A stretch of DNA of 64,000 nt from CAIPAT01 sp041665605 (GCA_041665605.1 JBAYIO010000008.1:1-64000), one strand, 5' to 3'; counted from the stretch's first letter, positions 9,673 to 17,067 are shown. Notes: generated by a model not told the origin, from the sequence alone. Translations and numbers: made by a program.

Positions 9673-10230
9673 ATGATTTCAGAAAGCAATGGACTCAGAC
9701 TATTCGTAGCGGTTGATATGCCGGAAGAGCATAAAACCGCATTGCTCAAAGCTCAGAAAGCATTTCCCGGACTGCCATGGATATCCGCCAGGCAGATTCA
9801 CCTGACCATGCGTTTTATCGGGGAAGTGGATGTTGATCAGTTCGACCGGGTAACCGGATGTCTGAACGATATTTCAGCATCGCCTTTTACATTGCGTCCT
9901 GACGGCACCGGCTTCTTCCCGGATGCCGCCAAACCGTCGATTTTCTGGTTCGGTCTCCATGAATCCGCGCCATTGCTTGATCTCAAACAAAAAGCTGATG
10001 CGGTACTCAAATCAGCCATCGGCCTGACGCCGGAAACCCGCGGCTTCGTCCCGCATGTAACACTGCTGCGTTTTAAATCGCACCCGGATAATGAACTGGT
10101 TACTTCTCTGACCGCAAAGTTTTCCTCGCTGGGCCTGCCGGAATTCAACGTCAGCTCTTTCTCGCTATATTCCAGCCAGTTAAGTAACAGCGGCGCGGTT
10201 TATGTTAAAGAAGCGGAATATAAACTTTGA
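9673..10230 (+). CDS. thpR: RNA 2',3'-cyclic phosphodiesterase ThpR (LigT family)
   Basis: A 185-residue 2H-phosphoesterase. Both catalytic motifs are visible: HLTMRFIGEV at about residues 39-48 and HVTLLRFK at about 135. RLFVAVDMPEEHK at the N-terminus is the usual ThpR opening. It opens terminal 2',3'-cyclic phosphates on RNA. This is the last host gene before the tRNA and prophage. Confidence 0.85.
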   Translation: MISESNGLRLFVAVDMPEEHKTALLKAQKAFPGLPWISARQIHLTMRFIGEVDVDQFDRVTGCLNDISASPFTLRPDGTGFFPDAAKPSIFWFGLHESAPLLDLKQKADAVLKSAIGLTPETRGFVPHVTLLRFKSHPDNELVTSLTAKFSSLGLPEFNVSSFSLYSSQLSNSGAVYVKEAEYKL

Positions 10231-10323
10231 AAAAAAATGAAAAAAAACAGCTATAGATGTTTGTTTTTTTTCAGTTAAGTGTTAATATATTGGCTCACTT
10301 CAGGAGAACATCCTGAAATACGC

Positions 10324-10398
10324 TCCGACATAGCTCAGCGGTAGAGTAGGTGGCTGTTAACCACTTGGTCGCTGGTTCGAATCCAGCTGTCGGAGCCA
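10324..10398 (+). tRNA. tRNA-Asn (GTT)
   Basis: A 75-nt cloverleaf with acceptor stem TCCGACA/TGTCGGA, then TA, the D arm GCTC...GAGT, anticodon loop CTGTTAA (anticodon GTT), T arm GCTGGTTCGAATCCAGC, discriminator G and encoded CCA. It is the prophage attachment site: the recombinase reading frame on the other strand stops inside it, and its last bases reappear at 57,594. Confidence 0.9.
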
Positions 10399-11844
10399 TT
10401 TTATACCATTGGGCGAACTTTTGGTTTTGAAGTTCAATTCCAGCCTGAAGTCGCCGGTGGTAGACTGCTGAATGCCTTTCACGTTGGCCAGTAATAATCT
10501 TCGCTGATTGTCCGTATTGTCCGGCTCCATGCTTAACTGCTTCGAGAACTCATGCAACTGATTCACTATCTCCCGCGCTGAATCGAAGATTCCCGCATCG
10601 GCGCAGCACTGCGCGTCCAGATACTCCATTCTTGCATTCAGGCGGTCGATTTCTTTGGACAGCGCCGCCAGGCGGGTATTGAAGAATTCGGCATTGTCAT
10701 CGGTCAGCTTGCGGCCGAGAATGGTCTGGTAGACTTTTTCGCGCTCGGCTCTGGTCTCTTTCAGGGCCTGCCGGACGTTGAGCAGCTCCGGCGACAGCGT
10801 CGCCACGTAGGCCAGATGCTTCTTTTCCACGGCGGCGCAGGAGGCTTCAATCAATTTATCCGGAATCGTGATCTTTCTACAATAATCCAGCGCTGATTTC
10901 TCGAGGAGCGGCGCGGAGATGCGGTTTTTGCAGGTGATGTTGTCCGTGCACCGGTAATAGTGGTATTCGCCGCTCTTGGCGCTGGCGGGGGTCATGTAGC
11001 GTCCGCAATGGCATTTAACGAGCCCGGACAGCACGTAGGGATAACGCTGGGCTTTCGGTCGGCTGTGGCGTTTGGCGCACGGCAGTTTCGTCTGCACGCG
11101 CTGCCAGAGCGTTTCGTCGATGATGGCGGGATGTCTGCCGGGAAACTCCTGTCCGGCGTATACGATGCGGCCCAGATAGGTTTTATTGCGCAGCAGATTG
11201 AGTATCTGCTGTTTCGACAGTACGCCGCGATATTTCTGCACGATGTGCATGGTGGTGTAATTATCGGCGGCGTACATGGCGAAAATATCGCGGACGATCT
11301 CCGAACGTCGCGGATCGACGTAAATCTGATTGTCGCCTTTGGTGGCGCGCCGGTAGCCGTAGGGCGGGTTGCCGCACGGCCACAGTCCGGCGGCGGCGAT
11401 GGATATCATCTTGTTGCGGGTGTTCTCGGCGGTCTGTTCGCGCTCGAACTGGTTGAACACCTGGAGAATGCCCAGCATGGCACGTCCCGACGGCGTGGAA
11501 AAGTCCAGGTTCTTTTCCGTGATCGAGACGAAGCCTTTGGCGTGGCGGTATAGTTTGTCGAAGATCACCGCGCCGTCCCTGAGTGATCGAGTCATCCTTG
11601 AAAGCTTATAGCAGCAGATCGTCTCCCACTCCGCCGCGCCGGAGTCCAGTTCCGCCATGACCTGCGACCAGGCGGGGCGCGACATATCCTTGCCGGAATA
11701 GAATTCATCGGATACCGCGCTGACGATCTCGCCGCCCTGGCTCAGGACGTATTCGCGGCAGAGATCAAGCTGCATCTTGATGGAGGTTTCGCGGTCGCTG
11801 TCGCTGCCGCGCGGCGAAACACGGGCGTAAATCAGATATTTCAT
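10357..11844 (-). CDS. Large serine recombinase (prophage integrase)
   Basis: A 495-residue protein. The resolvase catalytic domain starts MKYLIYARVSPRG, with Ser10 as the likely nucleophile. It has CYKLSRMTRSL and the family's FNQFEREQTAENTRNKM, then a recombinase domain (about 165-270), a zinc ribbon with CHCGRYM and YYRCTDNITC (about 285-320), and a coiled-coil-rich C-terminus (about 355-420). Its last 13 codons read through the tRNA-Asn, giving an LRQLDSNQRPSG tail, so the C-terminus was created by integration at attL. In the excised circle the frame would end with about 17 different residues supplied by the attR side. It is the last gene of the leftward lysogeny operon. Confidence 0.9.
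   Translation of the reverse strand: MKYLIYARVSPRGSDSDRETSIKMQLDLCREYVLSQGGEIVSAVSDEFYSGKDMSRPAWSQVMAELDSGAAEWETICCYKLSRMTRSLRDGAVIFDKLYRHAKGFVSITEKNLDFSTPSGRAMLGILQVFNQFEREQTAENTRNKMISIAAAGLWPCGNPPYGYRRATKGDNQIYVDPRRSEIVRDIFAMYAADNYTTMHIVQKYRGVLSKQQILNLLRNKTYLGRIVYAGQEFPGRHPAIIDETLWQRVQTKLPCAKRHSRPKAQRYPYVLSGLVKCHCGRYMTPASAKSGEYHYYRCTDNITCKNRISAPLLEKSALDYCRKITIPDKLIEASCAAVEKKHLAYVATLSPELLNVRQALKETRAEREKVYQTILGRKLTDDNAEFFNTRLAALSKEIDRLNARMEYLDAQCCADAGIFDSAREIVNQLHEFSKQLSMEPDNTDNQRRLLLANVKGIQQSTTGDFRLELNFKTKSSPNGIKWLRQLDSNQRPSG
10392..10402 (+). repeat. attL core, end of tRNA-Asn
   Basis: GGAGCCATTTT, identical to 57,594-57,604. It covers the last tRNA bases including CCA. Confidence 0.7.
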
Positions 11845-11858
11845 GATGAGACCTTATT

Positions 11859-12695
11859 TTAAGGCGTTATACTGGCGGGGTAGAACATTTCGCGGACTTC
11901 CGGGGTGAGCCGGGTTTTAGCATAGCGGACGATCGCGCCGGGCTGGACTTCGATTTTGACGCCTTTGGCGTTCGCCTCGATCAGCCTGCCGGTGATGCGG
12001 GTTTTGCCGTCGATGATGAAATCCACCTGGTCGCCGGGCTTGTAGTGCAACGGCGGCGGGGGCATTACTACGTTATGGGGGGTGACTGGTGACTGGTGAA
12101 TGGTGACCGGTGACTGGATACCGGGTAGAGCAGCAGCCGGGGCCGCCGCCGGCGGCGCGCTGATCATCGGCGCGGGGGCGGGCGCATCCGGGATAGTCTG
12201 ACTGGTCGGACTGGCTGCAACCGGGCTGGACGGGACCGGCGGCGGTTGCGGCCTGGAGTGTTCGCTGCAACTGCCGATAATGGCGAACAGCGCGAAGATG
12301 ATAATCAGGATCAGGCAGCCCGCGGCAAGCTGATTGCCGCAGCCGGACTGTTGCTGCTGCTGCGTCTGGCTCTGATTGACGTTGACGTGGATATGGTTGA
12401 CCGGCGGTGTCCCCTGCCCCGCTTCCGGCACTAAATATTCATGGCAGTGGCGGCATTTAAGCGCTCCGGACCTGACCATCTCGCCGCAGAAGCGGCAGGC
12501 GGCGGTGTTATCGCTCTTCGCCGGCAGTTCCGGTTCCGGGCGCACCATCGGCGTGACGCTGCTGACGATCTCCACCGCCGTGAACGATTCCGGAGCCAGA
12601 ATTTTATTGCCGCACCGGGCACAGCAGATTTTGCGTCCGGCATGTTCGTCCGGTATCTCCAGTTTTCCGCCGCAGCCGGGGCATGGAATTTGCAT
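11859..12695 (-). CDS. Zinc-ribbon, single-TM protein with a repeat-derived linker
   Basis: A 278-residue protein. An N-terminal zinc ribbon (CPGCGGK...CARCGNK) is followed by a second CxxC pair (CRFCGEM...CRHCHEY, about 68-85), a Q-rich stretch, one hydrophobic segment (LAAGCLILIIIFALFAIIG, about 124-142) and a Pro/Ala-rich linker containing SPVTIHQSPVTPH. That linker is the translation of a 7-nt tandem repeat. A soluble C-terminal domain ends the protein (HYKPGDQVDFIIDGKTRITG). It starts 11 bp after the lectin-like gene and is part of the repressor operon. Function unknown; a membrane or envelope role is inferred from topology. Confidence 0.6.
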   Translation of the reverse strand: MQIPCPGCGGKLEIPDEHAGRKICCARCGNKILAPESFTAVEIVSSVTPMVRPEPELPAKSDNTAACRFCGEMVRSGALKCRHCHEYLVPEAGQGTPPVNHIHVNVNQSQTQQQQQSGCGNQLAAGCLILIIIFALFAIIGSCSEHSRPQPPPVPSSPVAASPTSQTIPDAPAPAPMISAPPAAAPAAALPGIQSPVTIHQSPVTPHNVVMPPPPLHYKPGDQVDFIIDGKTRITGRLIEANAKGVKIEVQPGAIVRYAKTRLTPEVREMFYPASITP

Positions 12696-12706
12696 GGTGA
12701 TGCCTT

Positions 12707-13231
12707 TTAGTTGGACGGATGCAGCGCGTTGTACTGCTCGCGGGTGAGTTCCAGTATATAGGCGCTGCTCTTATACACATGATTTGTCGGCACGTTATTC
12801 CAGGTGTTTTTTTTTGGCTGAAATACGACCGCATTACTTGTCGGATGATTCGGTTGTCCGGGATGCCAGTTTTTATATTGCATGGTTGAACCGTCAACCC
12901 AGTTCCAAATTCCATTAATTCTACACCCTCCAAAGTAAATCATGTGAATGTCGCTGGATTTTGTTAAATCATCAAAAATAATGTTGTTGGTTTCTGCGTC
13001 TTTGATGCAGGCCAGGCGGCCGCCTTTGGATTCGGCGTCGAACTTGGCGGCGTCCCAGGTGCCGGACCAGGGGACGAGTTCGAAATAGCGGTCGCCCGCC
13101 CAGACGGACTTGACGGGGTCGGCGGCGTAACAGCCGAGGGGCCAGGCGAGACAAGCCAGACAAGCGAGAAAAGCGGGAACGAGGAAGAGTTTTAACAGGG
13201 ACGGACACGATTTGCAGGATGCGTTTTGCAT
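12707..13231 (-). CDS. Secreted C-type-lectin-like domain protein
   Basis: A 174-residue protein with a basic N-terminus, a hydrophobic core (FLVPAFLACLACLAWPLG) and a likely signal peptidase site near CYAAD. The mature part looks like a C-type lectin fold: YFELVPWSGTWDAAKFDAESKGGRLACI (first helix and strand), WNWVDGSTMQYKNWHPGQPNH (the WVDG and QPN-type motif) and WNNVP near the end (WND-like). Such domains bind glycans, proteins or surfaces. The gene sits between two membrane-protein genes in the leftward operon with the repressor, so it should be made by the lysogen. Part of the signal sequence is encoded by a 9-nt microrepeat. Confidence 0.65.
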   Translation of the reverse strand: MQNASCKSCPSLLKLFLVPAFLACLACLAWPLGCYAADPVKSVWAGDRYFELVPWSGTWDAAKFDAESKGGRLACIKDAETNNIIFDDLTKSSDIHMIYFGGCRINGIWNWVDGSTMQYKNWHPGQPNHPTSNAVVFQPKKNTWNNVPTNHVYKSSAYILELTREQYNALHPSN

Positions 13232-13236
13232 GATGA

Positions 13237-13953
13237 CTACTCCTTGGCTAATTGTTTCTGGTTTATTTTCGCGTCAATCTGCGCTTTCTGCGTGATGACG
13301 GCGGTTAATTCGGTTTCCAGCGGCGCGGCTTCGCGGGCTTTCGATTCTTCTTTGGACTCATACACCCACTGGACGCGGCGGGTGCGCGACGGGGTTTCCG
13401 CCATCGTGTGGATGAAGCCGTTATGCGATCCGTCCTTGTTCAGATAATACCAGCCGGTTTCGCGTCCGCCGCCGGACATCAGTTTATTGTTCACGGCGTT
13501 GATCCGGCGCTGCAGATCCTGCTGCCGCGTGGCCAGCGCGGCGGACTGCGCCTTTAAACCCGCGAGTTCCGTCTGCTGCTGTCTGTCGGGCGCCGCTGCG
13601 GACTGCGCCGGCACCGGCGCGGACTGTTCCGCCTGCTGGACTGCGGCGGCCGGAACGGACGGTTTGTCCACGGCGGCCGTCTGCTGCGCGATCAGGGCAT
13701 TCTGGTCGCTCACCTGTTTTTCCAGCCGCGCAATTTTTTTATTGGCGGCGGAGAGTTCATTTTCGGTGTTGATCAGCGTGGTGGCCGAATGCTGCAGGCC
13801 GGCCTTGTCGGCATCGGCGACAGATTCGGCGTGGGCGACTTGTTTTTTGAGCGGCGCGAGCTGTTCGTCCAGGCGGGATACTTCGAGATAATTATAGATG
13901 CCCCAGCACAGCAGCGCGGCGATGATTACGATTGATGCAATAAATCCCTTCAT
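13237..13953 (-). CDS. Membrane-anchored coiled-coil protein
   Basis: A 238-residue protein starting at 13953, where the SD GAGGAG lies 8 bp upstream. One N-terminal TM helix (GFIASIVIIAALLCWGIYNYL) leads into a long heptad-rich region (about 30-90), an Ala/Pro/Gln-rich break, a second coiled coil (about 120-150), a short globular segment (GWYYLNKDGSHNGFIHTM) and a final helix. The topology suggests a periplasmic or surface stalk. It lies 5 bp before the lectin-like gene. No family recognised. Confidence 0.55.
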   Translation of the reverse strand: MKGFIASIVIIAALLCWGIYNYLEVSRLDEQLAPLKKQVAHAESVADADKAGLQHSATTLINTENELSAANKKIARLEKQVSDQNALIAQQTAAVDKPSVPAAAVQQAEQSAPVPAQSAAAPDRQQQTELAGLKAQSAALATRQQDLQRRINAVNNKLMSGGGRETGWYYLNKDGSHNGFIHTMAETPSRTRRVQWVYESKEESKAREAAPLETELTAVITQKAQIDAKINQKQLAKE

Positions 13954-14007
13954 AATGTTTTCTCCTCTGTTATTTAATTTACCGTGAATTTCAGCAAATG
14001 GCAAATG

Positions 14008-14559
14008 TCAAGGCTTATTTTTCTGTTTGTCCATCTGCGCCGGTCCGGTTTTTTTTGTGCCTCCAGCGGGTTTCGCGGGTGGGGTTGGCGGTTTGGCGTT
14101 GTAGGGGGCGCGCTCCTCGGCGATTTCACCCTTGAAAAACTGTTCCGCCAATGCTCCCATTTCATCGAGATTGCCAATTTCCAGACGTTCTAGCAGTTTA
14201 ATCAGTTTGTACTTCTGGCTTTCTTTAAGATTGGCACACTTGTCTAGTATAAGCCGGTCCAGCGGATCGACTACGCGCTGGGCGTTATCCATTGAATTCA
14301 TATCCAGACCGGAACGGGCCTGGACAAACAGATCGGTAAGACGGTCAAGATATTCGTCATCGACGATACGCTTGAATTTATCAATGATCGCGTTGAATTG
14401 TTCCGGAGTGAAAATACCGTCACCGCGGATAATATTAGTTATACGTTGCGGATTAACGCTTAAATCAGTTGCAATCTCAACATTGGTTATTCCGCTTTCA
14501 ACCAATACTTTCTTAAAATAACGCCCGAATGCTTTCCTCTGTGTTGCATCAACAGTCAT
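14008..14559 (-). CDS. Phage repressor, Cro/C1-type HTH
   Basis: A 183-residue protein. The start at 14559 is favoured because GGAGG lies 5 bp upstream; an in-frame ATG at 14571 contains that SD. Residues about 8-60 form an HTH (KAFGRYFKKVLVESGITNVEIATDLSVNPQRITNIIRGDG, with a turn at LSVNPQRI). The middle is helical with no visible S24 autoprotease motif, and the Pro/Lys-rich tail is disordered. It is transcribed from a divergent promoter region carrying three operator-like sites, which is the expected place for the lysogeny repressor. It heads the leftward operon. Confidence 0.75.
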   Translation of the reverse strand: MTVDATQRKAFGRYFKKVLVESGITNVEIATDLSVNPQRITNIIRGDGIFTPEQFNAIIDKFKRIVDDEYLDRLTDLFVQARSGLDMNSMDNAQRVVDPLDRLILDKCANLKESQKYKLIKLLERLEIGNLDEMGALAEQFFKGEIAEERAPYNAKPPTPPAKPAGGTKKTGPAQMDKQKNKP

Positions 14560-14590
14560 AATGTCCTCCATTTTGTGCTGTCTATATTAG

Positions 14591-14619
14591 ATTATATATC
14601 CATTTAGTGTATAAATCAA
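14591..14619 (-). promoter_or_regulatory. Leftward (repressor) promoter
   Basis: On the minus strand TTGATT (14614-14619) and TATAAT (14591-14596) are exactly 17 bp apart. The spacer holds the operator-like TATACACTAAAT. Confidence 0.65.
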
Positions 14620-14703
14620 CTTTTTTTCAAAAAATATTTTTTTAGGTATTGACAAATACACTGATTTAGTTTATAATTATACCAAACCAATTTAGTGTAT
14701 TAA
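14601..14703. promoter_or_regulatory. Three operator-like sites of the lysogeny switch
   Basis: ATTTAGTGTATAAA (from 14602), ATACACTGATTTAG (14656-14669) and ATTTAGTGTATTAA (from 14690) share the core TTTAGTGTAT or its complement. The first two lie inside the spacers of the leftward and rightward promoters, and the third lies just downstream of the rightward -10. The AGTGTATAA core also forms the arms of the inverted repeat at 35,297-35,324. Confidence 0.6.
14649..14677 (+). promoter_or_regulatory. Rightward early promoter
   Basis: TTGACA (14649-14654) and TATAAT (14672-14677) with a 17-bp spacer is a full consensus sigma70 promoter. It overlaps an operator-like site and points at the early genes. 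Confidence 0.75.
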
Positions 14704-14723
14704 CAAATTATAAAGGTGTAAAA

Positions 14724-14927
14724 ATGACAGACGGAGCCAGGCTGGTGTTGAAACAGACGATACTGCATTTACAACATACCAAATCTCTCACCGCCTCCGA
14801 TTCCTGCGAGGCATTACAAAAACTCGGCATTGAAAAGAACGGCCGGCATAACGGAAAAACCAGGAAAACCATTCCGCCGATGCCGGCGGATGACAATAGC
14901 ACCGCCAGGTGCCCTCTCTCCTCTTGA
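14724..14927 (+). CDS. Small early protein, possible Cro-position gene
   Basis: A 67-residue frame that starts 46 bp after the early -10 box with an acceptable SD (AAAGGTG). It occupies the place of a cro or antirepressor gene, but only about 40 residues look helical and no HTH can be identified with confidence. The strong terminator at 14,932 follows at once, so it may be a leader gene. Function unknown. Confidence 0.4.
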   Translation: MTDGARLVLKQTILHLQHTKSLTASDSCEALQKLGIEKNGRHNGKTRKTIPPMPADDNSTARCPLSS

Positions 14928-14931
14928 TGGA

Positions 14932-14977
14932 CGCCCCGTCCGCCGGACTCATGACCGGCGGGCGGGGCGGTTTTTTT
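14932..14977 (+). terminator. Strong intrinsic terminator in the early leader
   Basis: Arms 14932-14946 (CGCCCCGTCCGCCGG) and 14955-14969 pair over 15 bp with one G-T and an 8-nt loop, followed by seven T. It lies between the first early gene and the rest of the early operon, so read-through or antitermination may control early expression. Confidence 0.75.
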
Positions 14978-14984
14978 GGGAAAG

Positions 14985-15027
14985 GGGCCAAGCGAGAAAA
15001 GCTAGACAAGCGAGAAAAGTTTAAAAC
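14985..15027 (+). repeat. 9-nt microrepeat leader (AAGCGAGAA type)
   Basis: Units of the form AAGCGAGAA and CTAGACAAG end in AGTTTAAAACA just before the SD of the methyltransferase gene at 15047. The same leader precedes many phage genes. Confidence 0.7.
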
Positions 15028-15046
15028 ATAACGGGGGACGGGAAGA

Positions 15047-15790
15047 ATGAGAATTGATAATGATGTACTGGAAGTTTTAAGCAGGGCGGAAGTTGACGGG
15101 AAGGCGCTGAAACTGACTGGACAACTGGAGCGGAATCTGTATGTGAAGGTCAACAAGGTGCTGGAACTCTGCGGCGGCAAGTGGGATAAAAAAGCAAAAG
15201 CCCATCTGTTCGACGGTGACGCGGCGGAACGCGTGGATGAAATCATCGTCTCCGGCGAAGTCGAAGTGCCGAAAGATGAATTCAATTATTTTCCGACGCC
15301 GGACAAAGTGGTCAGGCAACTTCTGGAACTGGCGGAACTGCGTCCGGGCATGACGGTACTGGAGCCGTCCGCGGGCCGTGGGAATATTGCCTACGTCATG
15401 GCAAAGCAGGGCGGGGCAATCGTGGATTGCTATGAACTGATGGAAGCCAACTATGCCAGCCTTGAAATAACCTATCTGAATAAAGTTGAACGCCGCGACT
15501 TTCTCACGGTTGAGCCGGAACAGCGATATGACCGGGTGGTGATGAATCCGCCGTTCATGAAACAAAGCGACGTCAAGCATGTGAATCATGCGCTGAAGTT
15601 CCTGAAGCCCGGCGGCAGACTGGTTGCGGTGATGTCGGCTGGCGTGATCTTCCGCAGCAACAAACTGACGGCGGATTTTCGCGACATGGTGGCGGATCGC
15701 GGCGGCGAGTTCATCGAGCTGCCGGATGCGGCGTTCAAGGAGTCCGGCACGATGGTGCGGACGGTGATTGTAACAATACCGGGAGCATGA
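15047..15790 (+). CDS. DNA adenine methyltransferase-like (class I SAM, NPPF motif)
   Basis: A 247-residue protein. A roughly 85-residue N-terminal domain is followed by FPTPDKVVRQLLELAELRPGMTVLEPSAGRGNIAYVMAK (SAM-binding motif I) and VVMNPPFMKQSD (catalytic NPPF, motif IV), typical of N6-adenine methyltransferases. No restriction partner is adjacent. In phages such enzymes usually protect DNA from host restriction. It is the first large gene of the early region. Confidence 0.75.
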   Translation: MRIDNDVLEVLSRAEVDGKALKLTGQLERNLYVKVNKVLELCGGKWDKKAKAHLFDGDAAERVDEIIVSGEVEVPKDEFNYFPTPDKVVRQLLELAELRPGMTVLEPSAGRGNIAYVMAKQGGAIVDCYELMEANYASLEITYLNKVERRDFLTVEPEQRYDRVVMNPPFMKQSDVKHVNHALKFLKPGGRLVAVMSAGVIFRSNKLTADFRDMVADRGGEFIELPDAAFKESGTMVRTVIVTIPGA

Positions 15791-15794
15791 TTCA

Positions 15795-16088
15795 ATGAAA
15801 ATAACTGAGGAAACGTGTCTGCTGGTGAACCGTAGATCGTGGTGGGAGCGGTTCTTTGAACGGGAATTCCGGCGCGTGCGGCATCTGCACGATTATGACA
15901 ACAAGGTGTATGCGGTGTTTCTGTATAACCGCATCGTCCGGATGTTCAATGTCCGCAAGGCGGCGGGGAATTTGGACGCGGCGGCGGAGTATCCGCGCTG
16001 GACGGAGCTGCTGACCGGAGATCAATGGCTGGTAAGGGCATCCCTGGTGGATGCCCCAACAAAAGGGGGCAAATATGACCAGGCGTAA
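15795..16088 (+). CDS. Hypothetical early protein
   Basis: A 97-residue basic and aromatic-rich protein (RRSWWERFFEREFRRVRHLHDYDNKVY) starting 4 bp after the methyltransferase stop. The last 20 residues are encoded by the 21-nt palindromic repeat at 16036-16056, so the true ancestral C-terminus may have been different. It overlaps the next gene by 14 nt. No family recognised. Confidence 0.5.
   Translation: MKITEETCLLVNRRSWWERFFEREFRRVRHLHDYDNKVYAVFLYNRIVRMFNVRKAAGNLDAAAEYPRWTELLTGDQWLVRASLVDAPTKGGKYDQA
16036..16056. repeat. 21-nt palindromic repeat, copy 1
   Basis: GGGCATCC-CTGGT-GGATGCCC forms an 8-bp hairpin. It lies in the 3' end of the 15795-16088 gene. Other copies are at 18033, 21302, 27533 and a variant at 35407. 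Confidence 0.8.
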
Positions 16089-16269
16089 AAACAAGGTGGA
16101 GGCGATCTACAGCATCAGTTGTCCGGACGTCGACAATGACGGCCCGATTGAACTGCTGTATGACGATCAGACGATCCTGGAGCTGGCGGACATGATCGCG
16201 GATTCGGCGATTGCGGCGGCCAGAAGGGCGGCAGGGATTCCGCCGCCGCAGAATAATATGACCGTGTGA
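16075..16269 (+). CDS. Hypothetical early protein
   Basis: A 64-residue acidic protein (MTRRKNKVEAIYSIS...). The ATG at 16075 follows AGGGGGC, a usable SD, and lies in the overlap with the upstream gene. The hairpin at 16278 follows its stop. No family recognised. Confidence 0.45.
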   Translation: MTRRKNKVEAIYSISCPDVDNDGPIELLYDDQTILELADMIADSAIAAARRAAGIPPPQNNMTV

Positions 16270-16277
16270 CACATCCC

Positions 16278-16303
16278 CCCGGCGGCGTTGCCTGGCCGCC
16301 GGG
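16278..16303 (+). other. GC-rich hairpin
   Basis: CCCGGCGGC and GCCGCCGGG form a 9-bp stem with an 8-nt loop, followed by AATTTATTT. Possibly a weak terminator or an mRNA stabiliser. Confidence 0.4.
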
Positions 16304-16366
16304 AATTTATTTAGCAGGGGTCAAGCAAACAGCCCGGAAAACATAAAACAAAAACAGCAAGGGGGA

Positions 16367-16633
16367 ATGATGGAAAAAGAACGATCAATGGTTAACGGCG
16401 TGGATATGCGGGGGATGGTGTACAGGATTGTTTCGGAGGTCAACGGGACCATCCAGGAGAAAATCAGCGATGAACAGCGGCTGGTTGACGATATCGGGAT
16501 GGATTCGATTGCCCTGGTCGAGCTGTCGATGGAGCTGGAGAACCTGTTCGATATCAGTATCCCGGATGACGCGGTCGCCGGGTGGAAGACGGTCGGGGAC
16601 GTGGTGGAATATGTGGAGCAGGCGGAGGAATAA
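16367..16633 (+). CDS. Acyl carrier protein (phage-encoded)
   Basis: An 88-residue acidic protein with the carrier-protein fold signature. DEQRLVDDIGMDSIALVEL holds the phosphopantetheine site at Ser47 (DSI instead of the usual DSL), followed by SMELENLFDISIPDDAVAGWKTVGDVVEYVE, the conserved helix II/III pattern. A 4'-phosphopantetheinyl transferase would have to activate it. No fatty-acid or polyketide enzyme is nearby in the phage, so it may supplement or divert host acyl chains, or act as a partner of a phage enzyme. The SD is AGGGGGA. Confidence 0.8.
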   Translation: MMEKERSMVNGVDMRGMVYRIVSEVNGTIQEKISDEQRLVDDIGMDSIALVELSMELENLFDISIPDDAVAGWKTVGDVVEYVEQAEE

Positions 16634-16725
16634 CCGCCGGGGCAACAAACAGCCGACGGGTCGGACGGGGAAGACAAGTCAGACGGGTCGGGGAAAAATA
16701 ACCAATAACACGGGAGAAAAGAAGT

Positions 16726-17067
16726 ATGGCGAACGAAAAAGAAACACCGAGGCATAACGCGATGGACACCATCAATGACCTCAGCGGCGGCGACGTGAAC
16801 TATGATGTATCGGTGGCGCTGGCGGCGGTACTGGCCGGAGTCAAGGAACACGGCAAGGCGGGCAGCGTCACGCTGAAAATCAAAATCGAGCCGAATCCGA
16901 AGTATGGCGAATCTGCGGTGACGGTCACGCCGGAAGTGGAATGCAAAGTTCCGCGCCGGGCGCACAAAAAGAACATGCGGTTCATCGACAAGGACAACCG
17001 CCTGGTCAATGACGATCCGAACCAGATGCAGTTCAAAGAAATCGAAAAGAGTTTCAAAAGTAAATAA
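16726..17067 (+). CDS. Conserved phage protein paired with DUF2303
   Basis: A 113-residue protein with NYDVSVALAAVLAGVKEHGKAGSVTLKIKIEPN and then VECKVPRRAHKKNMRFID. The same arrangement of a roughly 110-residue protein just ahead of a DUF2303 gene is common in phages. Likely nucleic-acid-metabolism related by position; no direct functional motif. The leader carries 9-nt repeats of the GACGGGTCG type. Confidence 0.55.
   Translation: MANEKETPRHNAMDTINDLSGGDVNYDVSVALAAVLAGVKEHGKAGSVTLKIKIEPNPKYGESAVTVTPEVECKVPRRAHKKNMRFIDKDNRLVNDDPNQMQFKEIEKSFKSK

Noticed and set aside
10357..10392. LRQLDSNQRPSG tail as a conserved recombinase motif
   Set aside because: It is the reverse translation of tRNA-Asn and is common in databases for that reason.
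12707..13231. Lectin-like protein considered as the variable protein of a diversity-generating retroelement
   Set aside because: No reverse transcriptase, accessory protein or template repeat was found in the window, and no second copy of its C-terminal region was noticed.
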